NCBI RefSeq assembly: GCF_014836935.1
Contig: NZ_JACSPW010000008.1
Location: 108,387 to 172,386 of the forward strand
Reading direction: 5' to 3'
DNA from: Solibacillus merdavium
GTDB lineage: Bacteria; Bacillota; Bacilli; Bacillales_A; Planococcaceae
Length of the DNA stretch: 64,000 nucleotides
Part shown: one piece after another, positions 1-11,885 of the stretch
How positions within the stretch are numbered: the first letter of the stretch is position 1
How the letters are laid out: every line of letters begins with the position of its first letter
Position numbers and translations under genes: made by a program
Notes under the pieces: generated by a model
Database searches by the model: none
What the model saw: only the letters and a program-made list of their open reading frames with translations
What the model was told of the DNA's origin: nothing

Positions 1-613
1 TTTTCGGATCCCGTACAATTCCTTTTTTCCCTACGTTTTCCCTGCCAGCTTCAAATTGTGGCTTTACAAGGGCCATCACATTGCCACCTTGCACTAAAAC
101 CGTTTTCAAAACAGGTAGAATTAGCGATAAAGAAATAAAGGAAACATCTATTGTCGCAAAATCAGGTAAGCCTTCTGTCAAATCTTCCGGTTTTGTGTAA
201 CGGAAATTTGTCTTTTCCATGACCGTTACACGTTCATCAGATCGGATTTTCCATGCGAGCTGATTCGATCCCACATCAAGTGCATAACAATGGCGGGCAC
301 CGTTTTGTAAGGCACAGTCTGTAAATCCACCTGTTGACGAACCGATATCAAGCATTAGCTTGCCATCTACGGACAAATCAAAAATTTCAAGTGCCTTTTC
401 CAGCTTAAGTCCGCCGCGTGATACATATTTTAATTGTGAACCTTTTACTTGCAGAGGGGCGTCAACCTCAATTTTTTCCCCTGCTTTGTCGATACGAACT
501 TCATTGGAAAATACAAGTCCTGCCATAATTGAGCGCTTTGCCTTTTCCCTTGTTTCGCACAAACCACGCTCTACAAGCAATACATCTACCCGTTCTTTTT
601 TTTGCTTTGTCAT
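1..613 (-). CDS. tlyA: TlyA/YqxC-family rRNA methyltransferase (3' end outside window)
   Basis: The first ~204 codons are present; the gene runs off the left edge (family about 270 residues). The N-terminal ~65 residues (MTKQKKERVDVLLVERGLC...) look like an S4 RNA-binding domain. They are followed by an FtsJ-like Rossmann methyltransferase core with the SAM-binding motif DIGSSTGGFTDCAL and ALDVGSNQLAW. Family members 2'-O-methylate ribosomal RNA, and TlyA-like proteins are also annotated as hemolysins for historical reasons. The gene starts 6 nt after the dxs stop and is clearly the last seen cistron of the xseAB-ispA-dxs operon, as in B. subtilis (yqxC). The Shine-Dalgarno is weak, so coupling to dxs translation is likely. 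Confidence 0.9.
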   Translation of the reverse strand, partial: MTKQKKERVDVLLVERGLCETREKAKRSIMAGLVFSNEVRIDKAGEKIEVDAPLQVKGSQLKYVSRGGLKLEKALEIFDLSVDGKLMLDIGSSTGGFTDCALQNGARHCYALDVGSNQLAWKIRSDERVTVMEKTNFRYTKPEDLTEGLPDFATIDVSFISLSLILPVLKTVLVQGGNVMALVKPQFEAGRENVGKKGIVRDPK

Positions 614-619
614 TCTATA

Positions 620-2515
620 TTAAACCCTATCCGACTGTTTATTCGGTACGAGCTGTGTAATGCGTTTTACCGCTTCTTCAGCCGTCACGTTAATTTCTTC
701 CAATAATAGATCTACTTCACCGTGCTCTATAAATTCGTCCGGAATACCGATACGGTCCAGCTGCACATTGCGATATTGCTTATCGAAGGCAAATTCTAAT
801 ACTGCACTGCCAAAACCACCTTGCAGCATCGTTTCTTCAATTGTTAAAATTGGCAGGTTTGCCTGCATAATTTCATGCAACATTGCTTCGTCCATAGGTT
901 TGATAAAACGTGCATTCACAACACGTACAGAAATGCCCTGGTCAGCCAATAACTCAGCTGCATGTAATGCCATTGGAATCGTTGTACCGAAAGTTAAAAT
1001 AACGGCATCTGTTCCTTCACGTAATACTTCCCATGAACCAATCGGCAATGCTTTCATTTCTGCATCCATTTCTACTCCATAGCCATTACCTCGAGGATAA
1101 CGAAGTGCTATAGGACCATCATTATACTCTAGTGCAGTTTTCACCATATGCTGGCCTTCATTTTCATCCTTTGGCATCATTAATACGAAGTTTGGGATAT
1201 GACGTAAAAATGAAATATCAAATACGCCCTGATGTGTTTCGCCATCAGCTCCAACTAAGCCTGCACGGTCAATTCCGATAAATACATTCAGGTTTGGACG
1301 TGCAATATCATGTAGAACCTGATCATACGCACGCTGCAAAAACGTCGAATAAATCGATAAAAACGGTTTCATTTGCTGTGTGGCAAGACCTGCAGCCATT
1401 GTCGTTGCATGCTGCTCTGCAATTCCGACATCATAAAAACGATTCGGGAAGTCGCGTTGAATCCCTTCAAGCTTCGATCCAACTGGCATTGCTGGTGTAA
1501 TTGTCACAATGCGGTTATCCTCATTCATGCATTTACGAACCGATTCCGCCACTAAACTACTCCACGCAGGACCTTTAGAGGCAGATTTTACAAATGCACC
1601 TGTTTCCATTTTATATGGACCAGTTCCGTGCCACGTACCGACTGTATCATCTTCTGCTGGTTTGTAGCCTTTACCCTTTTTCGTAATAACATGCACTAAA
1701 ACTGGACCTTGAACTTTTTTTGCATAGTCCAATGTTTTTTCTAATGCTTCAAAATCATGTCCATCGATAGGACCTAAATATTTGAAACCTAATTCTTCAA
1801 AGAAAACACCTGAAACAACCAAATATTTTAAGCTATCTTTTACACGCTCTGCAGTAGCTGCCAATTTATCGCCGACCATAGGAATTTTGTGGATTAATGA
1901 TTCCAAGTCCTCTTTAGCACGAGAATATTCCTTTGCAGTACGAAGTCTACCCAATACGTCATGAAGTGCTCCGACATTTGGCGCAATCGACATTTCATTG
2001 TCATTTAAAATGACAATCATATTTGTTTTTTCGTGACCGATATGGTTAAGCGCTTCCAGAGCCATACCGCCAGTTAAAGCACCATCACCAATAATAGGAA
2101 CTACAAAGTTTTTATCTCCTTTAATATCCCTAGCTGCTGCCATACCCATCGCTGCAGATAAAGATGTGGAGCTATGACCCGTTTCCCACATATCATGTTC
2201 GCTTTCGACAAGCTTCGGGAAACCGCATAGCCCTTTAAATTGACGTAAAGTATCAAATTGGCCTGCCCGACCTGTTAAAATTTTGTGGACATATGCCTGG
2301 TGTCCAACATCCCATAAAAATTTATCCTTTGGACTATTAAAAGCTTTATGCAATGCAATCGTCAGCTCAACTACGCCTAAATTAGGGCCAATATGACCGC
2401 CAGTTATTGAACATTTTTCGATTAGAAAAGCGCGAATTTCGCCTGCCAGCGCTTCTAGTTGCTTTTTATTCAAGTCTTTTAAAAAGGATGGACTAGAAAT
2501 TTTAGTTAAATCCAT
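620..2515 (-). CDS. dxs: 1-deoxy-D-xylulose-5-phosphate synthase
   Basis: Thiamine-diphosphate enzyme that condenses pyruvate and glyceraldehyde 3-phosphate, the first step of the MEP isoprenoid pathway. The 631-residue length is normal. The TPP signature runs from [18 protein letters not shown] to LNDNEMS, and the transketolase-like middle domain has [15 protein letters not shown]. An upstream GTG at 2527 is open, but it overlaps the AAGGTG ribosome site. The ATG at 2515, 9 nt after that site and giving [11 protein letters not shown], is therefore chosen. It lies downstream of ispA (88-nt gap) in the same orientation, so both isoprenoid enzymes probably share one transcript with xseAB. Confidence 0.97.
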   Translation of the reverse strand: MDLTKISSPSFLKDLNKKQLEALAGEIRAFLIEKCSITGGHIGPNLGVVELTIALHKAFNSPKDKFLWDVGHQAYVHKILTGRAGQFDTLRQFKGLCGFPKLVESEHDMWETGHSSTSLSAAMGMAAARDIKGDKNFVVPIIGDGALTGGMALEALNHIGHEKTNMIVILNDNEMSIAPNVGALHDVLGRLRTAKEYSRAKEDLESLIHKIPMVGDKLAATAERVKDSLKYLVVSGVFFEELGFKYLGPIDGHDFEALEKTLDYAKKVQGPVLVHVITKKGKGYKPAEDDTVGTWHGTGPYKMETGAFVKSASKGPAWSSLVAESVRKCMNEDNRIVTITPAMPVGSKLEGIQRDFPNRFYDVGIAEQHATTMAAGLATQQMKPFLSIYSTFLQRAYDQVLHDIARPNLNVFIGIDRAGLVGADGETHQGVFDISFLRHIPNFVLMMPKDENEGQHMVKTALEYNDGPIALRYPRGNGYGVEMDAEMKALPIGSWEVLREGTDAVILTFGTTIPMALHAAELLADQGISVRVVNARFIKPMDEAMLHEIMQANLPILTIEETMLQGGFGSAVLEFAFDKQYRNVQLDRIGIPDEFIEHGEVDLLLEEINVTAEEAVKRITQLVPNKQSDRV

Positions 2516-2603
2516 CTCTACACGCACCTTTTCATCAGTTTATTCACCTTTGTGATTTTTCTATTATATCAATGTACAACCCAAGAAAAAAGTTTAACAC
2601 ATT

Positions 2604-3488
2604 TTAGTTATTACGTCTCACAATATATTGTGCAAATTGTTGAAGTAAGGAAGTATCGATATCAATCTTCCTTAATGCCTCAATTGCCAGTTCATAATGC
2701 TCATTAAGTTTACTTTTTGCACCTTCTAATGTTAGTAATGCAGGGTATGTACTTTTTTCACTTACAATATCTTTACCTGCTGTTTTACCTAGTTGCTCTG
2801 AAGTTCCCTCAATATCTAAAATGTCATCCTGGATTTGGAACGCTAAACCAATATGGTGTGCATATTCTACTAAAGCTTGACGGTCTGACTCACTAGCACC
2901 TGCTAAAACGGCACCCGATTCGATGCTAAAGCGCAATAATGCTCCTGTTTTATTTACATGAACTGTTTCAAGCTCCTGTAAGTTTAAAAGGCGTTTTTCG
3001 CCATCCATATCCAGAATCTGTCCACCGACCATTCCTTCTGCACCTGCAGCAACACTTAATAAATTTATCAGTTCAATTCGTTTTTCTGCAGGAATATTGT
3101 TCAGTCGAGCAATGACTCCAAACGCAATTGTATTTAATGCATCACCTGCCAATGTTGCCAATGCCTCTCCATACACGACATGGTTCGTAGGCTTACCACG
3201 ACGCAACTCATCGTCATCCATGCAAGGTAAGTCATCATGGATTAGAGAATACGTATGAATCATTTCAACCGCAGAGCCAACTGTATAGCTTGCTTCTAGC
3301 GATTGATTATACATTTCACAAACCGCCGCGACAAATAATGGACGAATTCGTTTTCCACCTGCTTTTAGTGAATAGAGCATCGACTCTTTCAAATGGGCCG
3401 GTGCCTGAATTTTTTCTACAAGCTCATACATCGTCGCTTCAATTTGTGGGATATTTTGCTCAATAAATTGCTTTAACGCGTTTTCCAT
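2604..3488 (-). CDS. ispA: Farnesyl/geranyl diphosphate synthase
   Basis: Short-chain all-trans polyprenyl diphosphate synthase of 294 residues that joins IPP to DMAPP/GPP to make farnesyl diphosphate. The first Asp-rich motif is seen as DDLPCMDDDE (residues 85-94) and the second as IQDDILD near residue 225. The residue pattern before the first motif (HTYSLIH) fits the farnesyl-type IspA/YqiD subfamily. It starts 3 nt after xseB stops, so translation is probably coupled. Product chain length is inferred from the family, not read from the sequence. Confidence 0.95.
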   Translation of the reverse strand: MENALKQFIEQNIPQIEATMYELVEKIQAPAHLKESMLYSLKAGGKRIRPLFVAAVCEMYNQSLEASYTVGSAVEMIHTYSLIHDDLPCMDDDELRRGKPTNHVVYGEALATLAGDALNTIAFGVIARLNNIPAEKRIELINLLSVAAGAEGMVGGQILDMDGEKRLLNLQELETVHVNKTGALLRFSIESGAVLAGASESDRQALVEYAHHIGLAFQIQDDILDIEGTSEQLGKTAGKDIVSEKSTYPALLTLEGAKSKLNEHYELAIEALRKIDIDTSLLQQFAQYIVRRNN

Positions 3489-3491
3489 TAG

Positions 3492-3719
3492 TTATTCTTC
3501 TCCATTTCCCTGTTGGAAAGCTTTCTTTTCACCATCTTCTCCAACGATTGAAATTAACTGTTGTTCTGCATTTTGTAGTGTGTCATGGCACAGCTTGGAA
3601 AGCTCCATACCCTTTTTATAAAGATCAATTGCTTCTTCTAAAGGTACGTCTCCTTGCTCAAGCTTGCGTACTACTTCTTCCAGTTCTGTCATTGCTGTCG
3701 CAAATGTTGGTTTTGTCAC
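3492..3719 (-). CDS. xseB: Exodeoxyribonuclease VII small subunit
   Basis: A 75-residue, highly charged alpha-helical protein (TELEEVVRKLEQGDVPLEEAIDLYKKGMEL is typical of XseB). It binds the large subunit XseA to form exonuclease VII, which degrades single-stranded DNA from both ends. The start is a GTG whose first bases overlap the TGA of xseA (GTGA overlap), which favours stoichiometric translation from the same message. The length is normal for the family. The C-terminal tail is rich in Glu and Gln. Confidence 0.95.
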   Translation of the reverse strand: MTKPTFATAMTELEEVVRKLEQGDVPLEEAIDLYKKGMELSKLCHDTLQNAEQQLISIVGEDGEKKAFQQGNGEE

Positions 3720-5074
3720 TTTGCTTCCCCTTTCTTATGCACATGCTTTTTTTCGACCTTTGCTTCTGCAAATCCGTCTTGAAACGTTACATGAAGAATG
3801 TCGCCCTTTTCCAACTCATGAATAGATTTTACTACGTTTTCCTCTTTATATGCTACGCTAAAGCCCTTACTCATAAGTGCAAGTGGATTTAATGCCTCCA
3901 GCATGCGCAATTGGTTAGTAAAGGCCACTTTGCTTTGTGCGAGCTGTTGTTGCATACGCTGCGTCAATAGCTCTGTTCGATGGCTTAATTGCTGTTTCGC
4001 TGCCGATAACTGATAACTCGGCGAATGTAGCTTCATTTTACTGTCAATCGTTTGCAGCTTTGACTTTTCGTTCATCAAATATAGCTTTGTCGCATTTTGC
4101 AGTGCAGCATCCGTTTGCGCCAGCCTTTCAATAAAAGGACGATATAATCTCTCAGGTGTTGCAAGTGGATAGGAATTTTGCATTTTTGTTAATCGATTAC
4201 GTTCAAAATTGAGACGCGATGTCATCATTTGATGGAGAATCGATTGATGATGCAAAATTTGCTGATATAGCTGCTGCTGATTAGGAACAGCCAATTCTGC
4301 TGCCGCTGTTGGAGTTGGTGCACGTAAGTCCGCTACAAAATCCGCAATAGTCGTATCTGTTTCATGTCCTACAGCACTAATGATCGGAATGCGGCTTTCA
4401 AAAATAGCCCGTGCCACAATTTCTTCATTAAATGCCCATAAATCCTCGATCGATCCACCACCACGCCCTACAATAAGAACATCACAAAGAGCATGTCGAT
4501 TCGCCAAATAAATATTTTCTGTAATCTTTGGGGCTGCCCCAGCACCTTGAACAAGCGTTGGATAAATTAATATCTCCGCCTGTGGGTAGCGGCGTTTTAT
4601 CGTCGTGCAAATGTCCCGAATTGCAGCTCCGGTAGTAGCTGTTAAAACCCCAATAGTTTTTGGGTATTGTGGAATCGGCTGCTTAAAGTCTTGATTGAAC
4701 AACCCTTCCTTTTGTAGACGTTCCTTCAATTGGTTAAAGGCAACGAAAAGACCTCCAATTCCATCCGGCTCCATCGTTTGGGCGTACAATTGATATACAC
4801 CGCTTGCCTCATATACGTTGACATCCCCGCGTATGAATACTTTCATCCCTTCTTCAGGTTTAAAAGAAAGTTTGGAAGCCTGCGTACGGAACATCGTGGA
4901 TGTAATACGTGCACTATCGTCTTTTAACGTAAAATAAATATGGCCTGAACTATGTACTTTTACATTTGAAAGCTCCCCCGTTACATACACATCACGTAAA
5001 TGTGGATCGGCATCAAATTTTCGTTTAATATATTTCGTTAATGCTTTTACGGATAAATAGGAAGTCGAAGTCAT
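3716..5074 (-). CDS. xseA: Exodeoxyribonuclease VII large subunit
   Basis: 452-residue catalytic subunit of exonuclease VII. The N-terminal OB-fold (YLSVKALTKYIKRKFD... GELSNVKVHSSGHIYFTLKD) precedes the nuclease core with the conserved VGRGGGSIEDLWAFNEE, SAVGHETD and DFVADLRAPTPTAAAE segments. A long helical region follows. The start ATG has an AAAGGAGC site 9 nt upstream. A strong folD terminator lies between folD and this gene, so xseA is probably the first gene of the xseAB-ispA-dxs-tlyA transcript. The promoter would lie in 5075-5250, where I see no convincing -35/-10 pair. Confidence 0.96.
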   Translation of the reverse strand: MTSTSYLSVKALTKYIKRKFDADPHLRDVYVTGELSNVKVHSSGHIYFTLKDDSARITSTMFRTQASKLSFKPEEGMKVFIRGDVNVYEASGVYQLYAQTMEPDGIGGLFVAFNQLKERLQKEGLFNQDFKQPIPQYPKTIGVLTATTGAAIRDICTTIKRRYPQAEILIYPTLVQGAGAAPKITENIYLANRHALCDVLIVGRGGGSIEDLWAFNEEIVARAIFESRIPIISAVGHETDTTIADFVADLRAPTPTAAAELAVPNQQQLYQQILHHQSILHQMMTSRLNFERNRLTKMQNSYPLATPERLYRPFIERLAQTDAALQNATKLYLMNEKSKLQTIDSKMKLHSPSYQLSAAKQQLSHRTELLTQRMQQQLAQSKVAFTNQLRMLEALNPLALMSKGFSVAYKEENVVKSIHELEKGDILHVTFQDGFAEAKVEKKHVHKKGEAK

Positions 5075-5253
5075 ATACGTACTGCTCCTTTACGGTGGAT
5101 TTCACAAAAAGTTACTTCTGTTTTTGGTTTCTAGTTCGATTATGCCTTTAGCGCGCATAAGTCATCCATCATTCTGCTTCGGTAATGAAAAATAAAATAA
5201 CCGGCATGTTCCCCGCTAATTTTAACCTCATTTATTATTATACCCGTCAAGAT

Positions 5254-5293
5254 AAAAATCACGATTTTGATCGACGTCAAAATCGTGATTTTT
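5254..5293 (-). terminator. Strong intrinsic terminator after folD
   Basis: A near-perfect inverted repeat with 16-17 bp arms (AAAATCACGATTTTGA and its complement) and a six-base loop, ending in a T run on the minus strand. It lies 10 nt after the folD stop and separates folD/nusB transcription from the xseA operon. Confidence 0.85.
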
Positions 5294-5302
5294 AAAGTTA
5301 GA

Positions 5303-6166
5303 TTATTCCGCTTGACGTTCTAACTCTTTTTCAGCTGCCTGCACCGTATTTTCCAATAGCATCGTAATAGTCATTGGACCTACACCGCCTGGCACTGGTG
5401 TAATATGAGAAGCGATTCCCTGAACATCATCAAAGTTCACGTCACCGCATAAATGATTTTCTTCATCACGGTTAATGCCAACATCAATAATTACCGCACC
5501 TTCTTTAATATGCTCACTTGTAATAAAGTTCGCACGACCAACTGCTGCGATTAGAATATCCGCTTGTTTCGTGAAAGATGGCAAATCAGGTGTTTTTGAA
5601 TGAGTATATGTAACGGTTGCATCTTTTTGTAATAGTAATTGCCCCATTGGCTTTCCAACGATATGGCTACGACCAACGATGACCGCATGCTTTCCGGCAA
5701 CTTCAATTCCGGAGTGTTCAAGTAATTTCATCACCCCGTAAGGTGTACATGGCAAGTATGTATCCTGTCCTAACATCATTTTCCCTACGCTAATCGGCGA
5801 GAAGCCGTCCACGTCTTTTTCCGGGGAAATCGTTTGGATAACTTTGTCTTCATCGATGTGCTTCGGTAATGGAAGTTGAACAAGAATACCGTGAATATCT
5901 TTACGATTGTTTAATTCACGAATTTGTTCTAGTAAAGCTTGTTCGGAAATATCTTCCGGGAGTTTGATTAGTTCTGAAAACATACCAATTTGTTCACAAG
6001 ACTTTTGCTTGTTGGCAACATATGTCTTTGAAGCCGGGTTATCCCCCACTAAAATAACTGCCAATCCAGGTGTTATTCCTTTCGCTTTAAGTTCTTGGAC
6101 ACGTGTAGCAACTCCTGTGCGAATTTCCTGACCGATTTCTTTACCATTGATAATTATACTTGACAT
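5303..6166 (-). CDS. folD: Methylenetetrahydrofolate dehydrogenase/cyclohydrolase
   Basis: Bifunctional one-carbon enzyme that interconverts 5,10-methylene-THF, methenyl-THF and 10-formyl-THF with NADP. It has 287 residues, the usual length. Seen are the catalytic-lysine region YVANKQKSC, VQLPLPKHID, the dinucleotide-binding VIVGRSHIVGKPMGQLL and the C-terminal PGGVGPMTITMLLENT. The open frame extends 19 codons upstream. The ATG at 6166 has a perfect GGAAGGAG site and the conserved start MSSIIINGKEIG, so it is chosen. It lies downstream of nusB as in B. subtilis and ends in a strong terminator. Confidence 0.97.
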   Translation of the reverse strand: MSSIIINGKEIGQEIRTGVATRVQELKAKGITPGLAVILVGDNPASKTYVANKQKSCEQIGMFSELIKLPEDISEQALLEQIRELNNRKDIHGILVQLPLPKHIDEDKVIQTISPEKDVDGFSPISVGKMMLGQDTYLPCTPYGVMKLLEHSGIEVAGKHAVIVGRSHIVGKPMGQLLLQKDATVTYTHSKTPDLPSFTKQADILIAAVGRANFITSEHIKEGAVIIDVGINRDEENHLCGDVNFDDVQGIASHITPVPGGVGPMTITMLLENTVQAAEKELERQAE

Positions 6167-6279
6167 GTTGTTACTCCTTCCAGTGATCACGACAATTTGG
6201 AAGGTTACCAAAATTATTGACAACCAACCAATTTAAATCTCATATATTAATCTTTATAGATTTGAATACATTTATTGAT

Positions 6280-6666
6280 TTATTGCTCAGTAAATTTCGA
6301 AAGTACACCATTGACGAACTTGCTTGATTTTTCGTCACTGAATGTTTTGCAAAGCTCAATTGCTTCATTCATTACAACTTTGTTTGGTGTTTCTGCCTCA
6401 TACAACAATTCGTATACAGCTAAACGTAGTACAGTTCTCTCAATTTTCGGTAGACGACTAATCGTCCATTTTTCAAGGTTTTTTTCTAGCGCTGCGTCAA
6501 TTGCTTCCAAGTTTTCAGTTGTCCCACGAACTAATTGTTCCAAAAAGGCATTCGATTTTTGTTCTTCTTCAAGAACATGACCAATCGCCTCTTCTATTGA
6601 AAGTTCTGTGCTGTCTAACTGAAACAAAGCTTGCAACGCTTTTTGGCGCGCCTCTGTTCGTTTCAT
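6280..6666 (-). CDS. nusB: Transcription antitermination factor NusB
   Basis: 128-residue all-helical protein, full length, beginning MKRTEARQKALQALFQLD and ending in a conserved NusB tail (ISRLPKIERTVLRLAVYELLY, MNEAIELCKTFSDEKSSKFVNGVLSK). NusB with NusE (S10) binds boxA RNA and supports rRNA antitermination. In B. subtilis it sits directly between yqhY and folD. Here folD is still next to it, but yqhY lies about 4.7 kb away because glpDFK and a small gene intervene. Confidence 0.96.
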   Translation of the reverse strand: MKRTEARQKALQALFQLDSTELSIEEAIGHVLEEEQKSNAFLEQLVRGTTENLEAIDAALEKNLEKWTISRLPKIERTVLRLAVYELLYEAETPNKVVMNEAIELCKTFSDEKSSKFVNGVLSKFTEQ

Positions 6667-6803
6667 AAATTAAAGCTCTCCTTCATAAGTAGCATTACTT
6701 GTTATCATAGCATATTTTGCAAGGCGTAGCACAGTTTGACTGAAAATTTTTGGCTGTAAAAAGAGATTTGCGTAAACTATCTTAAAATGGTGAAATTTGC
6801 GCT

Positions 6804-6841
6804 AAAAAAACGACATGTTTAAGTAAAAACAACATGCCGTT
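6804..6841 (-). terminator. Intrinsic terminator after the 88-residue gene
   Basis: Minus-strand hairpin with a 10-bp stem (ACGGCATGTT pairing AACATGTCGT, one wobble) followed by seven T residues. It lies 36 nt after the stop of the small gene at 6877-7143. The rest of 6667-6876 is the nusB leader, with no other clear element. Confidence 0.75.
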
Positions 6842-6876
6842 CCTATACTTTTTATAAGAAATTTTAGAACCGATAA

Positions 6877-7143
6877 CTAATTGTTCTGAAGTGGGATCAT
6901 CAGTGTACCTGTTTCACGCTTGTCATTTTCGGAACCCGGGAATTCAAAAAGGTACGTTATTTGTTCTGTCGTTTCCTTTAACACAAAGAACTGAAAATGC
7001 TCCATGTTTTCCAGGAAATACCGGATGTCCTGCATCGCCATTAACTCTCCTACTTCTTCGTAATGCGCTAATGCTTGCTTAAAGTAGGCAGTAATTAATG
7101 TTAAATCTTCTTCATTTGCCATACGAATATAATCTTTGCTCAT
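6877..7143 (-). CDS. Small uncharacterised protein (88 residues)
   Basis: I do not recognise this protein. It begins MSKDYIRMANEED, is acidic, has no signal peptide or membrane segment, and looks like a small alpha/beta fold (a helical first half, then FQFFVLKETTEQITYLFEF and GTLMIPLQ strands). The ATG has a good GAGGAGT site about 9 nt upstream. It is followed by its own terminator and lies 72 nt after glpK. It could be read with the glp operon or alone; a weak AAGGAA/TTCCTT hairpin with a T run just after glpK would partly separate them. Confidence 0.7.
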   Translation of the reverse strand: MSKDYIRMANEEDLTLITAYFKQALAHYEEVGELMAMQDIRYFLENMEHFQFFVLKETTEQITYLFEFPGSENDKRETGTLMIPLQNN

Positions 7144-7215
7144 ATTTATTAACTCCTCAACTAGACTACGACATATTATAGCATAATTCCAAAAAGGAAA
7201 TAGAAAGTCAGTTCC

Positions 7216-9515
<2,300 letters not shown>

Positions 9516-9526
9516 GGACTCCACCT

Positions 9527-11173
9527 CTATTTATTGGATATTGTTACGTTTTTTAGTTCGTTTTCGAGTTGTTGTTTTTGATACATCTTTTGATTTTCTG
9601 TCCAGTTCAAATATTCTGCCATTTCCTTTATTACTGTTTCTTTATACCGTCTTACCAAATCAATATTAAATAATAGCGCACCCGTTCTGCGAATAAAAAA
9701 GTCTGTCGGGGTACATGCACATTCTTCATTCATTGCATAATAAAGCTGACCATATATAATAGGCGGTAAATCTCCTTTTGCCTGTGAAATATAATTAAAT
9801 ACTTTGTCAACATTCGTTCCGTAAAACTTCGCCAAATAACGACTTTGATCTTCGGTTAAACCGAATTGCTGTCCAATTATAGTACGCTTACTGACGAATC
9901 GTTCAAAATATTTAGAACCACTCATATCCCCGCCTGAAATAGGTAGATGTTTCGTAATGGATTTCCCGTATGATTGCTGATATTCCTCATTTAATTGCGA
10001 AACAACTAAGTCCACAATTTTTTCAGCCATTTTCCGGTACCCTGTCAGTTTTCCTCCTGCAATCGTAATAAGCCCATTTTCAGACTGCCATATTTCGTCT
10101 TTCCTCGAAATTTCCGAGGGTGCTTTCCCTTCTTCATGAATGAGTGGTCGGACACCTGCCCAAGCGGACTCTATTTTCTCTTCTGTTATTTGCAGTTGCG
10201 GGAACATATAATGAATCGCATCCAAAATATATTGACGGTCTTCTTTTGTAATATCCATATTCTTTGGATCACCATCATAAAAAGTATCCGTTGTCCCTAC
10301 ATAAGTTTTTCCATCTCGAGGAATCGCAAAAATCATTCGCCCGTCTTTTTCTGTATCAAAATAAATGGCCTGCTGTAATGGGAAATCGTCCTCATCAAAG
10401 ACAAGATGAACACCCTTCGATAAAATAAGGTGTTTATTGTTGAACTCCCCATCCAATTTTCGTACGTCATCAACCCAAGGACCGGCAGCATTCACAACTT
10501 TTTTTGCTTTAATGGTATATTGTTCACCCGTTAATTGATCTTCCACCTTTACTGTGGAAAAGGCTAAATTATTTGATTCAAATCCAACCACTTTCAAATA
10601 ATTCAATGCAAATGCTCCATTAGCAGCAGCTGCTTTCATTACTTCAATTGTGAGACGGGAATCATCTGTTCGATATTCGACATAGACACCACCTCCAACC
10701 AATCCATCCTTTTTAATAAGTGGTTCACGTGCAATCGTCTCATCGGCAGATAACATGAATCTTCTTTCATCCTTTTTAACGCTCGCTAAAATGTCATACA
10801 CTTTCAAACCAAGCGCCGTCGAGAACGTACCAAACGTCCCTCCTTTATGAAACGGAAGTAGCATCCATACAGGGGTCGTAACATGTGGTCCATTCTCATA
10901 AACAATCGCTCTTTCACGTCCTAATTGTGCGACCTCTTTGATTTCAAATTGCTTTAAATAGCGCAATCCGCCATGTACAAGCTTCGTTGAACGACTGCTC
11001 GTTCCTTCTGCAAAATCCTGCATTTCTGCCAATCCTACCTTCAATCCTCTTGTTGCAGCATCAAGCGCAATACCCGCTCCTGTAATGCCGCCTCCAATCA
11101 CAAAAAGATCAAACGTTTCTTCTTGGAATACTTTTTTCATTCGTTCTCTGGCTGTTGCAGAAAAGTTTCCCAT
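9527..11173 (-). CDS. glpD: Aerobic glycerol-3-phosphate dehydrogenase
   Basis: FAD-dependent membrane-associated enzyme oxidising glycerol 3-phosphate to DHAP and passing electrons to menaquinone. It has 548 residues. The FAD-binding [17 protein letters not shown] lies near residue 30. [26 protein letters not shown] and [17 protein letters not shown] follow, then a C-terminal helical domain. The ORF could be extended 18 codons, but ATG 11173 has a strong AAGGAGG site and the family start ([14 protein letters not shown]). It is first in the D-F-K order, whereas B. subtilis keeps glpFK and glpD as separate units. No cre box or GlpP-type leader terminator is evident upstream. Confidence 0.96.
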   Translation of the reverse strand: MGNFSATARERMKKVFQEETFDLFVIGGGITGAGIALDAATRGLKVGLAEMQDFAEGTSSRSTKLVHGGLRYLKQFEIKEVAQLGRERAIVYENGPHVTTPVWMLLPFHKGGTFGTFSTALGLKVYDILASVKKDERRFMLSADETIAREPLIKKDGLVGGGVYVEYRTDDSRLTIEVMKAAAANGAFALNYLKVVGFESNNLAFSTVKVEDQLTGEQYTIKAKKVVNAAGPWVDDVRKLDGEFNNKHLILSKGVHLVFDEDDFPLQQAIYFDTEKDGRMIFAIPRDGKTYVGTTDTFYDGDPKNMDITKEDRQYILDAIHYMFPQLQITEEKIESAWAGVRPLIHEEGKAPSEISRKDEIWQSENGLITIAGGKLTGYRKMAEKIVDLVVSQLNEEYQQSYGKSITKHLPISGGDMSGSKYFERFVSKRTIIGQQFGLTEDQSRYLAKFYGTNVDKVFNYISQAKGDLPPIIYGQLYYAMNEECACTPTDFFIRRTGALLFNIDLVRRYKETVIKEMAEYLNWTENQKMYQKQQLENELKNVTISNK

Positions 11174-11209
11174 AACGTACGTTTCCTCCTTACTATACAA
11201 AACTGTTAT

Positions 11210-11237
11210 TCTATACCCTATTTTCACCCTGTTCCAA
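11210..11237 (-). promoter_or_regulatory. Candidate sigma-A promoter of glpDFK
   Basis: On the minus strand TTGGAA (-35, 11237-11232) and TATAGA (-10, 11215-11210) are separated by 16 nt, 36 nt upstream of the glpD ATG. No CcpA cre-like palindrome was found between it and the start. Confidence 0.45.
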
Positions 11238-11299
11238 AACTTAAATTCATAAATGCAAGAAAAAAAGGATTCAACTGTGCATATTTAGAACGTGCCCAA

Positions 11300-11334
11300 C
11301 AAAAAACCGAGCTTTATTGGAAAATAAGCTCGGT
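11300..11334 (-). terminator. Intrinsic terminator after yqhY
   Basis: Minus-strand hairpin with a 9-bp ACCGAGCTT stem closing an A/T-rich loop, followed by six T residues. It ends the Asp23-family gene and insulates it from the glpDFK promoter. Confidence 0.8.
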
Positions 11335-11350
11335 CACATGGTTCATATTA

Positions 11351-11755
11351 TTATTCTGCGTCTTTTGAATTTTCAAACTGAATACCCGTAATATGGATAT
11401 TTACTTCACTCGTTTCGATAGCTGTCATATTTAGAATAGCTTGACGAATTGTTGTTTGTACTTCTTTTGCTACCTTTGGAATCGCAAAGCCATATTTCAC
11501 TGTACAGAAGACATCAATGACAATATTGCCTTCTTCCGACATAGCCGATTTTATGCCTTTTGAATGTACTTTTTTACCGAAGCGCTCGGCAACACCTGAC
11601 GCGAAATTTCCGCGAGTTGCTGCAATTCCTTCTACTTCTGTTGCAGCAATACCTGCAATTACTTCAATTACTTCTGGCGCTACTTCAATCTTTCCTAGCT
11701 CTTCTTTGCCAACTGGTGTAGGTTGAACAAATGCTACATGTTGTTTCTCAGCCAT
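11351..11755 (-). CDS. yqhY: Asp23/Gls24-family protein YqhY
   Basis: 134-residue DUF322/Asp23 protein with the typical core KIEVAPEVIEVIAGIAATEVEGIA, a conserved GIKSAMSEEGNIVIDVFCTVKYG segment and IPKVAKEVQTTIRQAILNMT. In B. subtilis YqhY is encoded immediately after accC. It has been linked to control of acetyl-CoA carboxylase activity; that role is literature knowledge, not read from this sequence. Here it is separated from accC by about 6.4 kb of other genes and stands as a single cistron with its own terminator. It is cytosolic, with no membrane segment. Confidence 0.9.
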   Translation of the reverse strand: MAEKQHVAFVQPTPVGKEELGKIEVAPEVIEVIAGIAATEVEGIAATRGNFASGVAERFGKKVHSKGIKSAMSEEGNIVIDVFCTVKYGFAIPKVAKEVQTTIRQAILNMTAIETSEVNIHITGIQFENSKDAE

Positions 11756-11885
11756 TTGTGATACATCCTCTCTTATGTAAACTAATGGATTTCTAACGCT
11801 TTTACTTTAAATCCTTATGTTCAGTATACTACAATTATACACTTCATGTAGAATGGTTACGCCACTTTTCTAACAGGAACGTTTA

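Noticed and set aside
3548..3892. 114-residue plus-strand ORF
   Set aside because: Antisense shadow across xseB and xseA; low-complexity hydrophobic translation and no ribosome site.
11174..11300. cre site or GlpP antiterminator before glpD
   Set aside because: No TGWAANCGNTNWCA match, and the only hairpin belongs to the yqhY terminator upstream of the promoter.
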